From: Paracoccus versutus
GTDB lineage: Bacteria > Pseudomonadota > Alphaproteobacteria > Rhodobacterales > Rhodobacteraceae
Direction: 5' to 3'
Assembly: GCF_000763885.1 (NCBI RefSeq)
Contig: NZ_JRKO01000010.1
Span: forward strand, 44,767-108,766
DNA length: 64,000 bases
A program made the position numbers and the translations under genes. How positions within the stretch are numbered: the stretch's first letter is position 1; each line of letters starts with the position of its first letter. Shown here one piece after another: positions 1 through 8,229 of the stretch. The notes below the pieces were generated by a model. It was given only the letters and a program-made list of their open reading frames with translations. It was not told the origin of the DNA and ran no database searches.

Positions 1-309
1 CCGCGTCAGTTCAAGGGCTTGCCTCTGGCTGGCCGGCGAAAGGGCGATCACCAGGTCAAAGCTGGTCAGGTCGTCGCCCCAGGCCTTCATCTCTTCGAAG
101 GACCGGGCGCGATGGGTCGAAAGCTCGACCCCGATCTCCTTGCAGACGGCGATGGCGAAGCCGTCGATCTCCATGTCGTTCTTGACCCCGGCCGACTGCA
201 CATAGGCGGCGCGGCCGTAGAATTTCTTCATCATCCCCTCGGCCATGGGGGAACGGATGGCGTTGTGGTCGCAGCAAAACAGCACCGAATGGGGAATCGG
301 TCCGACCAC
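1..309 (-). CDS. Low-molecular-weight protein-tyrosine phosphatase family protein, partial (C-terminus cut by window edge)
   Basis: The first 103 codons are present. Near the N-terminus the protein reads VLFCCDHNAIRSPMAEG, which matches the LMW-PTP P-loop C-X5-R-S (here C-D-H-N-A-I-R-S) that carries the nucleophilic cysteine and the phosphate-binding arginine. The family removes phosphate from tyrosine or small substrates in the cytoplasm; the substrate here is unknown. The start is taken as GTG because an in-frame TGA, the stop of the upstream UPF0262 gene, lies only three bases before it; the two are presumably cotranscribed. The general-acid loop lies beyond the window, so catalytic competence cannot be judged. 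An arsenate-reductase-like member of the same fold is an alternative. Confidence 0.8.
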   Translation of the reverse strand, partial: MVGPIPHSVLFCCDHNAIRSPMAEGMMKKFYGRAAYVQSAGVKNDMEIDGFAIAVCKEIGVELSTHRARSFEEMKAWGDDLTSFDLVIALSPASQRQALELTR

Positions 310-312
310 GAA

Positions 313-801
313 TCACCCCGGAATGAGCGCGCAGATCAGGGTGAACAGGCGCCGCGCCGTGTCTATGTCGACCTCGGCCTTGCCCTCCAGCCGCTCTTGC
401 AGGGTGCGGGCGCCCTCGTTGTGGATGCCGCGCCGGGCCATGTCGATCGCCTCGATCTGCGCCGGCGGCAGGCGCTTGACCGCGTCGAAATAGCTGGTGC
501 AGATCTGGAAGTAATCCTTGACCGTCTGCCGGAACGGACCCAGCGACAGGTGGAACTCGGCCACCTTGTCCCCCGCTTCGGTGGCGATGTCGAAGACCAG
601 GCGGCGTTCGCGCACCGCCAGCGCCAGGGCATAGGGGCCGGCGGGAACCTCCTGCCCCTCGCGGCCGGGCAGGATGAAGCTGTTGTCCTCGAGCAGGTCG
701 AAGACCGCGACGCGGCGGTCCTGCTCGATCTCGGGCGTGGGCGGCGGCAGGGCGCTGTCGTCGATGTCGATCCGGCACAGCCGGTTCGTGGACTGGCTCA
801 T
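313..801 (-). CDS. UPF0262 family protein
   Basis: A 162-residue cytoplasmic protein of unknown function that matches the alphaproteobacterial UPF0262 family in length and in the segments PPPTPEIEQDRR, FHLSLGPFRQ and DMARRGIHNEGAR. The start ATG overlaps the hisD stop (ATGA), and the stop is three bases from the phosphatase start, so the gene is the middle of a translationally coupled hisD-UPF0262-phosphatase run. No catalytic motif, signal peptide or membrane segment is visible. The family is known from Rhodobacteraceae and rhizobia next to hisD; a function cannot be assigned from sequence. Confidence 0.9.
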   Translation of the reverse strand: MSQSTNRLCRIDIDDSALPPPTPEIEQDRRVAVFDLLEDNSFILPGREGQEVPAGPYALALAVRERRLVFDIATEAGDKVAEFHLSLGPFRQTVKDYFQICTSYFDAVKRLPPAQIEAIDMARRGIHNEGARTLQERLEGKAEVDIDTARRLFTLICALIPG

Positions 802-2108
802 GGCTGCCCCCCGTTCAGAACCGCCAGCCGCGCCGAGACCGAGCGGCCATGCGCCGAAAGCCCCTCGGATTCGGCCAGCCGCACCGCGGCCGGGCCGATC
901 GCCCCCAGCGCCTGGGGCGAGAGCCGGGCGATGGTGCTGCGCTTGAGGAAATCCATCACCGACAGGCCCGACGAGAACCGCGCCGAGCGCGCCGTCGGCA
1001 GGACATGGTTGGGACCGCTGACATAATCGCCCACCGCCTCGGGCGTCCAGCCGCCCAGGAAGATCGCCCCGGCATGGCGGGTCTTTTCCGCCAGCGCCTC
1101 GGGATCGTCGACGCAAAGCTCCAGGTGCTCCGGGGCGAGCCGGTCCGAAAGCGCCGCCGCCTCGTCGAGGTCGCGCGTCACGATCACCGTGCCATAATCG
1201 CGCCAGCTGGCGCCCGCCACCTCGGCGCGCGGCAGGGTCGGCAGGATGCGCTCGACCTCGGCCACCACGGCGCGGGCCAAGGATTCGTCGGGGGTGACCA
1301 GGATCGACTGGGCATCGGCATCATGCTCGGCCTGGGCCAGCAGATCCAGCGCCAGCCATTCGGGGTTCTGCGCGCCCTGGGCGATGATCAGCACCTCCGA
1401 GGGGCCGGCGATCATGTCGATGCCGACACGGCCGAAGACTTGCCGCTTGGCCGCGGCGACATAGGCATTGCCGGGGCCGGTGATCTTGTCCACCGGCCGG
1501 ATGGTCCGGGTGCCATAGGCCATGGCGGCGATCGCCTGCGCCCCGCCGATGCGATAGATCTCGTCCACCCCGGCCAGTTCGGCCGCCAGCAGCACCAGCG
1601 GGTTCACCACGCCGCCCGGCGTCGGCACGCAGACCACCAGCCGCTCGACCCCCGCCACCCGCGCGGGAATGGCATTCATCAGCACCGACGAGGGATAGCT
1701 CGCCTGCCCGCCCGGCACATAGAGCCCCGCGGCCGCGACCGGCGTCCAGCGCCAGCCCAGGGTCGCGCCCTCGGGATCGGTCCAGCTGAGATCGTCAGGC
1801 ATCTGCCGGGCATGATAGGCGCGGATGCGGCTTGCAGCCATGGCCAAGGCGGCGCGATCCTCGGCCGAGACCTTCGCGGTCTGCGCGGCGATCTCCTCGC
1901 GCGAGAAGGCCAGCGTTTCCGGCGTCAGCGCCAGGCGGTCGAAACGCCCGGTCAACTCGACCAGCGCGTCGTCGCCCCGGCTGCGCACATCGGCGATGAT
2001 CGCCGCCACCGCATCGTTCACATCGGCCGCATCCTCGCGCTTCATCGAAAGAAGCGCGGCGAAGCGTTCGGCGAAATCGGGCTGGGCGGTCGAAAGGTGG
2101 ATGGGCAT
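798..2108 (-). CDS. hisD: Histidinol dehydrogenase
   Basis: Catalyses the last two steps of histidine biosynthesis, the NAD-dependent oxidation of L-histidinol to L-histidine through the aldehyde, using a zinc ion. The 436-residue product is full length for the family. The family signature IDMIAGPSEVLIIA, the following LLAQAEHD and the catalytic segment APEHLEL are all visible. The chosen start is MPIHLSTAQ; in-frame codons further upstream extend into a region without coding character. It overlaps UPF0262 by four bases. A gap of about 200 bases with an inverted repeat separates it from the DUF2948 gene upstream. Confidence 0.97.
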   Translation of the reverse strand: MPIHLSTAQPDFAERFAALLSMKREDAADVNDAVAAIIADVRSRGDDALVELTGRFDRLALTPETLAFSREEIAAQTAKVSAEDRAALAMAASRIRAYHARQMPDDLSWTDPEGATLGWRWTPVAAAGLYVPGGQASYPSSVLMNAIPARVAGVERLVVCVPTPGGVVNPLVLLAAELAGVDEIYRIGGAQAIAAMAYGTRTIRPVDKITGPGNAYVAAAKRQVFGRVGIDMIAGPSEVLIIAQGAQNPEWLALDLLAQAEHDADAQSILVTPDESLARAVVAEVERILPTLPRAEVAGASWRDYGTVIVTRDLDEAAALSDRLAPEHLELCVDDPEALAEKTRHAGAIFLGGWTPEAVGDYVSGPNHVLPTARSARFSSGLSVMDFLKRSTIARLSPQALGAIGPAAVRLAESEGLSAHGRSVSARLAVLNGGQP

Positions 2109-2217
2109 GGCTCGAGCCTTCAATGACCCGCCCTTGTTAGCCGCTGCGGGCAAGGGGCTCAAGCGGCTATGGCAGCGCTGAACCTGCCCGTTCAGCGCGG
2201 GATGCAAGGCCGGATTC

Positions 2218-2268
2218 GAGTATTTGTGGAACAGAGAAGCGCTCGTCTTCTTCGTTCCCCAAATACCC
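2218..2268. repeat. Inverted pair of a 22-base dispersed element
   Basis: Positions 2218-2239 and 2247-2268 carry the same 22-base element in opposite orientation, separated by seven bases; 18 of 22 positions agree. The element begins GGGTATTT and ends AGAAG. The pair can fold into a long imperfect stem and lies in the 207-base gap between DUF2948 and hisD. Single copies occur at 13104-13125 and 22219-22240. A transcriptional or mRNA-processing role is possible but not shown. Confidence 0.75.
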
Positions 2269-2315
2269 ATCCGGCCGCGAAACCGGCGTACGCGCACCCT
2301 GAAGTGCGCGGCGGA

Positions 2316-2795
2316 TCAAGTGTCGGAATGCTGGGGCGCGCAGCGCGAGGGGGCGACATAGGGCCGCGTCACGTCGCGCAGCTCGACGTTCAGGCATTCC
2401 GCGTCGATGGCCAGCGTGCCGTCGCCGGCGAACTCCAGCAGCAGACGGCCGGTGCCATCCTCGCCCGCCTGCCATGTCAGGGCCAGCAGTTCCAGGACCA
2501 GATCCTTGTCCTTGCGGTCGATGCCGTCGCTCAGCACCCGCTGCACGTCCGAGATCAGCAGCACCGAGCGCACCCGCTCATAGGGGCGGCCGTCGCGGCG
2601 GGCGAGTTCGGCATCCTCCCAGCGAAAGCGGTTCAGGAGCAGCGCCAGCTGGCGGTGGCGGCTGTCATAGGCGATCTCGGTCACCGGCAGGATCGCATCC
2701 TGCGTAAGCGTCGAGATCACGGTCAGGTCGTCGGCATCGCCGGCCAGCAGCGCCAGCGGCGCGGGATCGGCATCGGTGAAACGGGCGTCAGCCAT
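2316..2795 (-). CDS. DUF2948 family protein
   Basis: A 159-residue cytoplasmic protein of unknown function. The order of conserved segments ([41 protein letters not shown] and [10 protein letters not shown] near the C-terminus) matches the Rhodobacteraceae DUF2948 family over its full length. The start MADARFTD overlaps the end of murA by eight bases, which points to translational coupling. The position between murA and hisD is the usual one for this family in Rhodobacterales. No active-site motif, signal peptide or membrane segment can be seen. Confidence 0.88.
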   Translation of the reverse strand: MADARFTDADPAPLALLAGDADDLTVISTLTQDAILPVTEIAYDSRHRQLALLLNRFRWEDAELARRDGRPYERVRSVLLISDVQRVLSDGIDRKDKDLVLELLALTWQAGEDGTGRLLLEFAGDGTLAIDAECLNVELRDVTRPYVAPSRCAPQHSDT

Positions 2796-4071
2796 CGGCG
2801 GGGGTCTCCTTGATGCGTTCGATATCGGCGCCGACGCCGCGCAGCTTGCGCACCACCTTCTCATAGCCGCGATCCAGGTGATAGACGCGGCTGATGATGG
2901 TTTCGCCCTCGGCGGCGAGCCCGGCGAGGATCAGGCTGACCGAGGCGCGCAGGTCGGTGGCCATCACCGGGGCGCCGCGCAGCTTTTCGACGCCGTGGAC
3001 GGTGGCGTGGCCGCCGTGAACCTCGATCCGGGCGCCCATGCGCGCCAGTTCCGGCGCATGCATGAAGCGGTTCTCGAAGATCCGCTCCTCCAGGACCGAC
3101 GTGCCCTCGGCGGTGCAGAGCAGCGCCATCATCTGCGCCTGAAGGTCGGTCGGGAAGCCCGGGAAGGGTTCGGTCACCACGTCGACCGCGCGGATCCGGC
3201 CGTTCTTGCGCGCGACCTTCAGCCCGCGCCCGGTTTCGACCACCTCGATACCGGCCTCGTCCAGCTTTTCGCAGAAGGCGGCGACCAGGTCGATGCGGCC
3301 GCCCAGGCATTCGACCTCGCCGCCGCAGATCGCCGGGGCCAGCATATAGGTGCCCAGCTCGATCCGGTCCGTCACCACCGGATGCGTGGCGCCGCCCAGC
3401 GCCTGCACGCCCTCGACGGTGATGGTCGAGGTGCCTTCACCCTCGATCTGCGCGCCCATGCGGCGCAGGCATTCGGCCAGGTCCACGATCTCGGGCTCGC
3501 GCGCGGCGTTGTTGAGAACGGTCGTGCCCCGCGCCAGCGTCGCCGCCATCAGCGCGTTCTCGGTCGCCCCGACCGAGACCAGCGGGAAGTCGATCACCGC
3601 GCCCCTGAGGCCGCCCGAGGGTGCCTTGGCATGGACATAGCCCTCGCGCAGGTCGAGTTCCGCCCCCATCGCCTCGAGCGCGCGCAGGTGCAGGTCCACC
3701 GGCCGGGCGCCGATGGCGCAGCCGCCGGGCAGGGACACGACGGCATGGCCGTCGCGCGCCAGCATCGGCCCCAGCACCAGGATCGAGGCGCGCATCTTGC
3801 GCACGATGTCGTAATCGGCCCGGTGGCTGGTCAGGTCGTGGCTCGACAGCGCCAGCACCTGCCCGTCCTGGAGGCTGGCGACCTCGGCCCCCAGCGATTG
3901 CAGGAGCGCGGTCATGGTGCGGATGTCCGAGAGCCGCGGCGCATTGGTCAGCGTAAGCGGCTGGTCGGTCAGCAGGGTCGCCGGCATCAGCGCCAGGCAG
4001 GCGTTCTTGGCGCCGGCGATCGGGATCTCGCCCTTGAGCGGCCCGTTCCCCCTTACAATGATCTGGTCCAT
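2788..4071 (-). CDS. murA: UDP-N-acetylglucosamine 1-carboxyvinyltransferase
   Basis: Transfers enolpyruvate from PEP to UDP-GlcNAc, the first committed step of peptidoglycan synthesis in the cytoplasm. The 427-residue product is full length. Lys22-Asn23 in [10 protein letters not shown] and the catalytic Cys118 in [15 protein letters not shown] are present, so it is the cysteine-type, fosfomycin-sensitive form by family knowledge. The gene starts directly after the stop of a 62-residue protein upstream and overlaps DUF2948 downstream. No second copy is visible in the window. Confidence 0.97.
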   Translation of the reverse strand: MDQIIVRGNGPLKGEIPIAGAKNACLALMPATLLTDQPLTLTNAPRLSDIRTMTALLQSLGAEVASLQDGQVLALSSHDLTSHRADYDIVRKMRASILVLGPMLARDGHAVVSLPGGCAIGARPVDLHLRALEAMGAELDLREGYVHAKAPSGGLRGAVIDFPLVSVGATENALMAATLARGTTVLNNAAREPEIVDLAECLRRMGAQIEGEGTSTITVEGVQALGGATHPVVTDRIELGTYMLAPAICGGEVECLGGRIDLVAAFCEKLDEAGIEVVETGRGLKVARKNGRIRAVDVVTEPFPGFPTDLQAQMMALLCTAEGTSVLEERIFENRFMHAPELARMGARIEVHGGHATVHGVEKLRGAPVMATDLRASVSLILAGLAAEGETIISRVYHLDRGYEKVVRKLRGVGADIERIKETPADG

Positions 4072-4260
4072 CTATTCCTCGTTCGTGGGCACTTGCCGGC
4101 TTGGCGGCATCCCTGGCCCATGCTGCTCGTTCGTCGTTTCCGCCGATGTCCCGGCCCGCGCGCGCCCCTGCGCCTTGCGCCGCGCGAGATTGGCCCGCAG
4201 CGCGGCCTTGAGCCGCGCTTCGCGTGTATCGTCCTGGGGATCGCGGGGTGTTCTTGTCAT
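4072..4260 (-). CDS. Small charged hypothetical protein upstream of murA
   Basis: A 62-residue, arginine- and alanine-rich protein starting MTRTPRDPQDD with a helical basic middle (TREARLKAALRANLARRKAQ) and a polar C-terminus. Its stop codon directly abuts the murA start with no spacer, so it is probably cotranslated with murA. It resembles small cytoplasmic proteins often seen before murA in Rhodobacteraceae, but I cannot name a family. It has no cysteines and no membrane segment. Its function is unknown. Confidence 0.7.
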   Translation of the reverse strand: MTRTPRDPQDDTREARLKAALRANLARRKAQGRARAGTSAETTNEQHGPGMPPSRQVPTNEE

Positions 4261-4363
4261 GCCTTTCTGTTAGCGTCCTTGCCGGCTTGCGTCCAGCGGC
4301 GGCGCCCTGGCCGCGCGGCGATCGGCAACGATCGGCGAAATGCATTTTTCCCGATCTTCCCCC

Positions 4364-4392
4364 TTGCACGCCCGGCACAGTCGGTCTAAAGC
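4364..4392 (+). promoter_or_regulatory. Putative sigma-70 promoter of tRNA-Thr
   Basis: TTGCAC and TAAAGC are separated by exactly 17 bases and end 12 bases before the tRNA 5' end, the expected distance for a tRNA start. The assignment rests on motif match and spacing only. Confidence 0.55.
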
Positions 4393-4404
4393 CCCGTCCA
4401 CGGC

Positions 4405-4479
<75 letters not shown>

Positions 4480-4900
4480 TCCCATCCCTTCAGATCCTGG
4501 CCTTCAGACCCTGGGACTTCCTGCATTGCAGCGGCTTGCCGGTGCAGTTGATGCGTGCCGGGGCGCAGTTTGCGGATTAGCCGTGCGAGCCTGCCGACCC
4601 TGTCGCAGCTGCCGACGGGCGGCCCGGAAACGCAAGCGGTGCCCGCTCGCAGGCCCGTTTCCGAGTTGGTTCCGGGGCAGGAAGCCCCCGGCCCTCTGCC
4701 ACGATCTCCTCGACGGAAAAGCGCCGCGATTTCCAGCGTGTCCTGTGGGTTACGCAGCCCCTTGAAGACGGCCGCCTCGCCCTTGCGCGACCTTGTGGCG
4801 GCGAGGCCGCGGGGATGCTGTTCCCGCCCCTGAGCCCTGTCCGTCGCGTCGGCGCCAGGGCGGATGGTCCGGCGAGAAGCTCGGAGGCGTCCGCCCCGCC
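4480..4900. other. Gap of about 420 bases with no recognisable gene
   Basis: The stretch between tRNA-Thr and holC has open frames in several phases, as expected at this GC content, but none has a recognisable domain, a convincing ribosome binding site or the codon bias of the neighbours. Short transposase-like strings occur on the minus strand around 4680-4760 but cannot be assembled into a gene. It may be spacer or decayed sequence behind the tRNA. Confidence 0.5.
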
Positions 4901-5350
4901 CTACTGCTTGCGTTCCCAGCGGCCGCCGGCCTCGGACCAGTATTCCGCGGCGACATCCTCGGCCTTCAGCGCCCGCCATTGCGTCCGGGCGCGCTCCAGC
5001 GCCTCTGCGTCATTGCCGTCGAAGACGATGCAGGCGCGTTCCAGCGCCAGGCATTCGGCAGCCGACACCCCGGCCCCGTCCAGCGCGATCAGGCAGCGCG
5101 GGTCATTGGCGGCCGCCTGGCCCTCGACGGTCAGCAGCACCGGCTGGCGGGCGTCATGCGGCCCGCCGGCCAGGCCATGCGGCAGGAAGCCCTCGCCCAG
5201 CCACAGCCGTTCGTCCAGGGCCACCTGCCGCGCCCGGTCCCTGCCCCGCAGCTCGACCCGCCAGCCCGCCTGCAGGCTCTTGCCGATCAGCATCGGCAAG
5301 AGCTGCACCGGGCCCGAGCGGGTCAGGTGATAGAACAGGGCCGAGCCCAT
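4901..5350 (-). CDS. holC: DNA polymerase III subunit chi
   Basis: The 149-residue product matches HolC in length and in its short start MGSALFYHLTRSGPVQLLPMLIGKSL, followed by the LWLGEGFLPHG and QPVLLT segments that correspond to the strands of the chi fold. Chi bridges the clamp loader to SSB at the replication fork and binds psi through the same fold. The start codon shares one base with the stop of pepA (TGATG), so translation is coupled; the pepA-holC pair is common in proteobacteria. Alphaproteobacterial chi proteins are divergent, so the assignment is by family pattern. Confidence 0.9.
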   Translation of the reverse strand: MGSALFYHLTRSGPVQLLPMLIGKSLQAGWRVELRGRDRARQVALDERLWLGEGFLPHGLAGGPHDARQPVLLTVEGQAAANDPRCLIALDGAGVSAAECLALERACIVFDGNDAEALERARTQWRALKAEDVAAEYWSEAGGRWERKQ

Positions 5351-6951
5351 CAGCCCCGCCTTTCGAAACGGTCGCGCACCAGCCGGTCCAGCGTCATCAC
5401 CCCCCAGCCGGATGCGCCCTTGGGCGCAAGCCCGGTCTCGGCGGGCGGCAGCGCCACCCCGGCAATGTCCAGATGGACCCAGGGCAGGCCCTCGCCCACG
5501 AAACGCTGCAGGAACTGCGCCGCGGTGATCGAGCCGGCCGCGCGACCGCCGGTATTCTTGATGTCGGCCAGGCGCGAATCGATCAGCTTGTCATAGGCCG
5601 GGCCCAGCGGCAGGCGCCAGGCGCCCTCGCCCTCGGCCTTGGCGGCGTCCAGCACCGCGGTGGCGAAGGCGTCGTCGTTGGAAAACACGCCGGCATTCTC
5701 ATGCCCCAGCGCGATGATGACGGCGCCGGTCAGCGTCGCCAGGTCGACCAGTGCGGCGGGCTTGAAGCGTTGCTGCGCATACCAAAGCACATCGGCCAGC
5801 ACGAGCCGGCCCTCGGCATCGGTGTTGATCACCTCGATCGTGTCGCCCTTCATCGAGCGGACGATGTCGCCCGGACGCTGGGCGCGCCCGTCGGGCATGT
5901 TCTCGACCAGGCCGACCAGGCCCACGACATTGGCCTTGGCCCGGCGCAGCGCCAGCACCCGCATGACGCCGGCGACCACGCCCGCGCCGCCCATGTCCAT
6001 GGTCATCTCTTCCATGCCGGCGGCGGGCTTGATCGAGATGCCGCCGGTGTCGAAGACCACGCCCTTGCCGACCAGCGCCAGCGGCGCGGCATCGCCGCCG
6101 CCGTTCCAGCGCATGACCACGACCTTGGACGGGCTTTCCGAACCCTGCCCCACGGCCAGCAGCGCGCGCATCCCCAGCTTGGCCAGTTCGTCCTCTTCCA
6201 GCACCTCGACCTCGAGGCCCAGCTCGCGCATGGCCAGCAGCCGGTCGGCGAAATCGCCGGTGGTCAGGACGTTGGCGGGCTCGTTCACCAGGTCGCGGGT
6301 GAAGAACACCCCCTCGGCCAGGGCGGCGCCATCGGCCGCGGCGCGGGCCAGCGCCTCGGGGTTCTGGTGCATGAAAATCACCCGGCCGCGCGGCGTGGCG
6401 CCCTGGGTCGGCTCGGATGCCGGATCGTCGGTGCCTGCCGCATCGGACAGCCGCGCATCCTGGGGCGCGCCGGTGCGGCTGGTGGTCGCGGCGGGCTCGG
6501 CCGGGGCCTCTCCCTCGGCGGCGGCGCCATTGCCGGATTTCTTCGTCTTGTAGGCCGAGAAGTCATAGGCCCGCAGCGCCAGCCCCAGCGCGACCTCGGC
6601 CGCGCGCGCATGGTTGCCGGCCAGCACCAGCGTCTCGGCCTTGCCCAGCTTGGCGCCGATGCTGGCGCCCGCCGCCCGCGCCGTCGCCACGTCGGCATCG
6701 GCCGGCAGCAGCACGACCTGCAGCGATTCGGCCTTCAGCCCGGCGGGAAAGGCCAGTTCCAGCGCCTTGCCGGGCTTGACCGCCTTCCATGCCTCCGAGG
6801 CGAAGGCGCGCCCCAGCGCCTCGCGCGTGGCGCGCGGCAGTCCGGCGGGCAACCGCCCCGCCTTGGGCACCAGGATGGCGACGCGGCCGGGCCGCTCGGC
6901 CAGCCCCGCGACATCCGTCGCCGTAAAGGAAATTTCGACCGGATGAGTCAT
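5350..6951 (-). CDS. pepA: Leucyl aminopeptidase (M17 family)
   Basis: Cytoplasmic dinuclear-metal aminopeptidase that releases N-terminal residues from peptides; some family members also bind DNA as XerCD accessory factors. The 533 residues comprise an N-terminal macrodomain-like part and a C-terminal catalytic part with the metal motif NTDAEGRLVLADVLWYA and the conserved VGKGVVFDTGGISIKP segment. About 50 residues at positions 138-188, rich in Ala, Glu, Pro, Thr and Gly, are inserted between the two domains, making the protein longer than the usual 490-500 residues. It is cotranslated with holC and divergent from lptF across a 129-base gap. Confidence 0.95.
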   Translation of the reverse strand: MTHPVEISFTATDVAGLAERPGRVAILVPKAGRLPAGLPRATREALGRAFASEAWKAVKPGKALELAFPAGLKAESLQVVLLPADADVATARAAGASIGAKLGKAETLVLAGNHARAAEVALGLALRAYDFSAYKTKKSGNGAAAEGEAPAEPAATTSRTGAPQDARLSDAAGTDDPASEPTQGATPRGRVIFMHQNPEALARAAADGAALAEGVFFTRDLVNEPANVLTTGDFADRLLAMRELGLEVEVLEEDELAKLGMRALLAVGQGSESPSKVVVMRWNGGGDAAPLALVGKGVVFDTGGISIKPAAGMEEMTMDMGGAGVVAGVMRVLALRRAKANVVGLVGLVENMPDGRAQRPGDIVRSMKGDTIEVINTDAEGRLVLADVLWYAQQRFKPAALVDLATLTGAVIIALGHENAGVFSNDDAFATAVLDAAKAEGEGAWRLPLGPAYDKLIDSRLADIKNTGGRAAGSITAAQFLQRFVGEGLPWVHLDIAGVALPPAETGLAPKGASGWGVMTLDRLVRDRFERRG

Positions 6952-7080
6952 GGTCCCGCCCCTCGCGTTGCTCTGTCTTGGCGGAAACTAGTCACGCCCG
7001 CGCGGCTTGACCAGAGCCGGGGCTTTCCCAACCGCCGCGCAGCGGCTAATCAGGCGGGGTCCGAGCCCGCGAAAGCCCCC

Positions 7081-8229
7081 ATGCCCCGCATCGACCGCTA
7101 CATCCTGTCGCAACTGCTGACCCTGTTCGGGTTCTTCGCGCTGGTGCTGGTTTCGGTCTATTGGATCAACCGCGCCGTCTCGCTGTTCGAGCAGCTGATC
7201 TCGGACGGGCAGACGGCGCTGGTGGTGCTGGAGTTCACCGCGCTGACCCTGCCGCTGGTGATCTCGGTCGTGCTGCCGATCGCGGCCTTCGCGGCCAGCG
7301 CCTATGGCACCAACCGGCTGGCCTCGGAATCCGAGCTGGTGGCGATGCAGGCGACGGGCATGTCGCCCTGGCGGCTGGCGCGGCCGGTGCTGGTCTTTGG
7401 CGTGCTGGTCGGGCTGATGGTGGCGCTGCTGGTCCATGCCGTGGTGCCGATGGCGCGCGGACGGCTGGCCGACCGCCAGGCCGAGATCGCGCAGAACGTC
7501 ACCGCGCAATTCCTGCGCGCCGGCGCCTTCCAGTATCCGGTGCAGGGGGTCACGCTTTACATCCGCGACATCGCGGCGGACGGGCGTCTGGTGGACTTCT
7601 TCCTCGAGGACGCCCGCGACCCCGGCAGCCAGACCACCTATACCGCGGCCGAGGCGCTGCTGGTCAGGACCGACGAGGGGCCGCGGCTGGTGATGATGCA
7701 GGGCATGGTGCAGGACCTGCGCCATGCCGGCGACCGGCAAAGCCTGTCGGTGACGCGGTTCTCCGAACTGGCCTATGACCTCGGCACGCTGATCGACACG
7801 GGTGCCAGCCGCAAGCGCGACCTGCGCGCCTATTCGACGCCGCGGCTGCTGGACCCCGACCCCGAGTTGCTGGCCGCGACCGGCGCCACCCCCGACCGCG
7901 CCCTGGCCGAGGCGCATGAGCGGCTGGCCAAGCCCTTCCAGGCGCCGGTGGCGGCGCTGCTGGGCTTTGGCATGCTGCTGCTGGGCGGCTTCAGCCGCTT
8001 CGGCGTCTGGCGGCAGGTGATCTGGGCGGTGGTGGCGCTGATCGTGGTGCAGTTCCTCAGCACGGCGGCCGAGAACCAGGTCGCCGGCAATGCCGCGCGC
8101 TGGCCGCTGATCTATGTCTCGCCCCTGGTCGGCGCTGCGATCTGCGCCGCGGTGCTGTGGCTTGCCGCCCGGCCGCGGCGGCTGCGCGGCGCCGCCAAGG
8201 CGACCGCGGCAAAAGGGGGCGCGGCATGA
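7081..8229 (+). CDS. lptF: LPS export ABC transporter permease LptF
   Basis: Inner-membrane subunit of the LptB2FG transporter that extracts lipopolysaccharide and feeds it to the Lpt bridge. The 382-residue product has the YjgP/YjgQ layout: two N-terminal membrane helices (ILSQLLTLFGFFALVLVSVYWI; VISVVLPIAAFAASAYG), a helix near residue 105, a periplasmic jellyroll of about 150 residues, and three C-terminal helices. The start MPRIDRYIL is the first ATG that begins at the amphipathic coupling helix. It overlaps lptG by four bases (ATGA), and lptD follows directly. Confidence 0.95.
   Translation: MPRIDRYILSQLLTLFGFFALVLVSVYWINRAVSLFEQLISDGQTALVVLEFTALTLPLVISVVLPIAAFAASAYGTNRLASESELVAMQATGMSPWRLARPVLVFGVLVGLMVALLVHAVVPMARGRLADRQAEIAQNVTAQFLRAGAFQYPVQGVTLYIRDIAADGRLVDFFLEDARDPGSQTTYTAAEALLVRTDEGPRLVMMQGMVQDLRHAGDRQSLSVTRFSELAYDLGTLIDTGASRKRDLRAYSTPRLLDPDPELLAATGATPDRALAEAHERLAKPFQAPVAALLGFGMLLLGGFSRFGVWRQVIWAVVALIVVQFLSTAAENQVAGNAARWPLIYVSPLVGAAICAAVLWLAARPRRLRGAAKATAAKGGAA

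Noticed and set aside
4680..4760. Remnant of an IS3-type transposase (strings such as RRFSVEEIVAEG on the minus strand)
   Set aside because: The match is a few residues long, is interrupted by other frames, and lacks the second open frame, terminal inverted repeats and the catalytic DDE motif.
4864..7080. A long in-frame plus-strand extension in front of lptF
   Set aside because: It runs antisense to holC and pepA, has a composition of Ala/Pro/Arg/Gly, and the family start of LptF is MPRIDRYIL at 7081.
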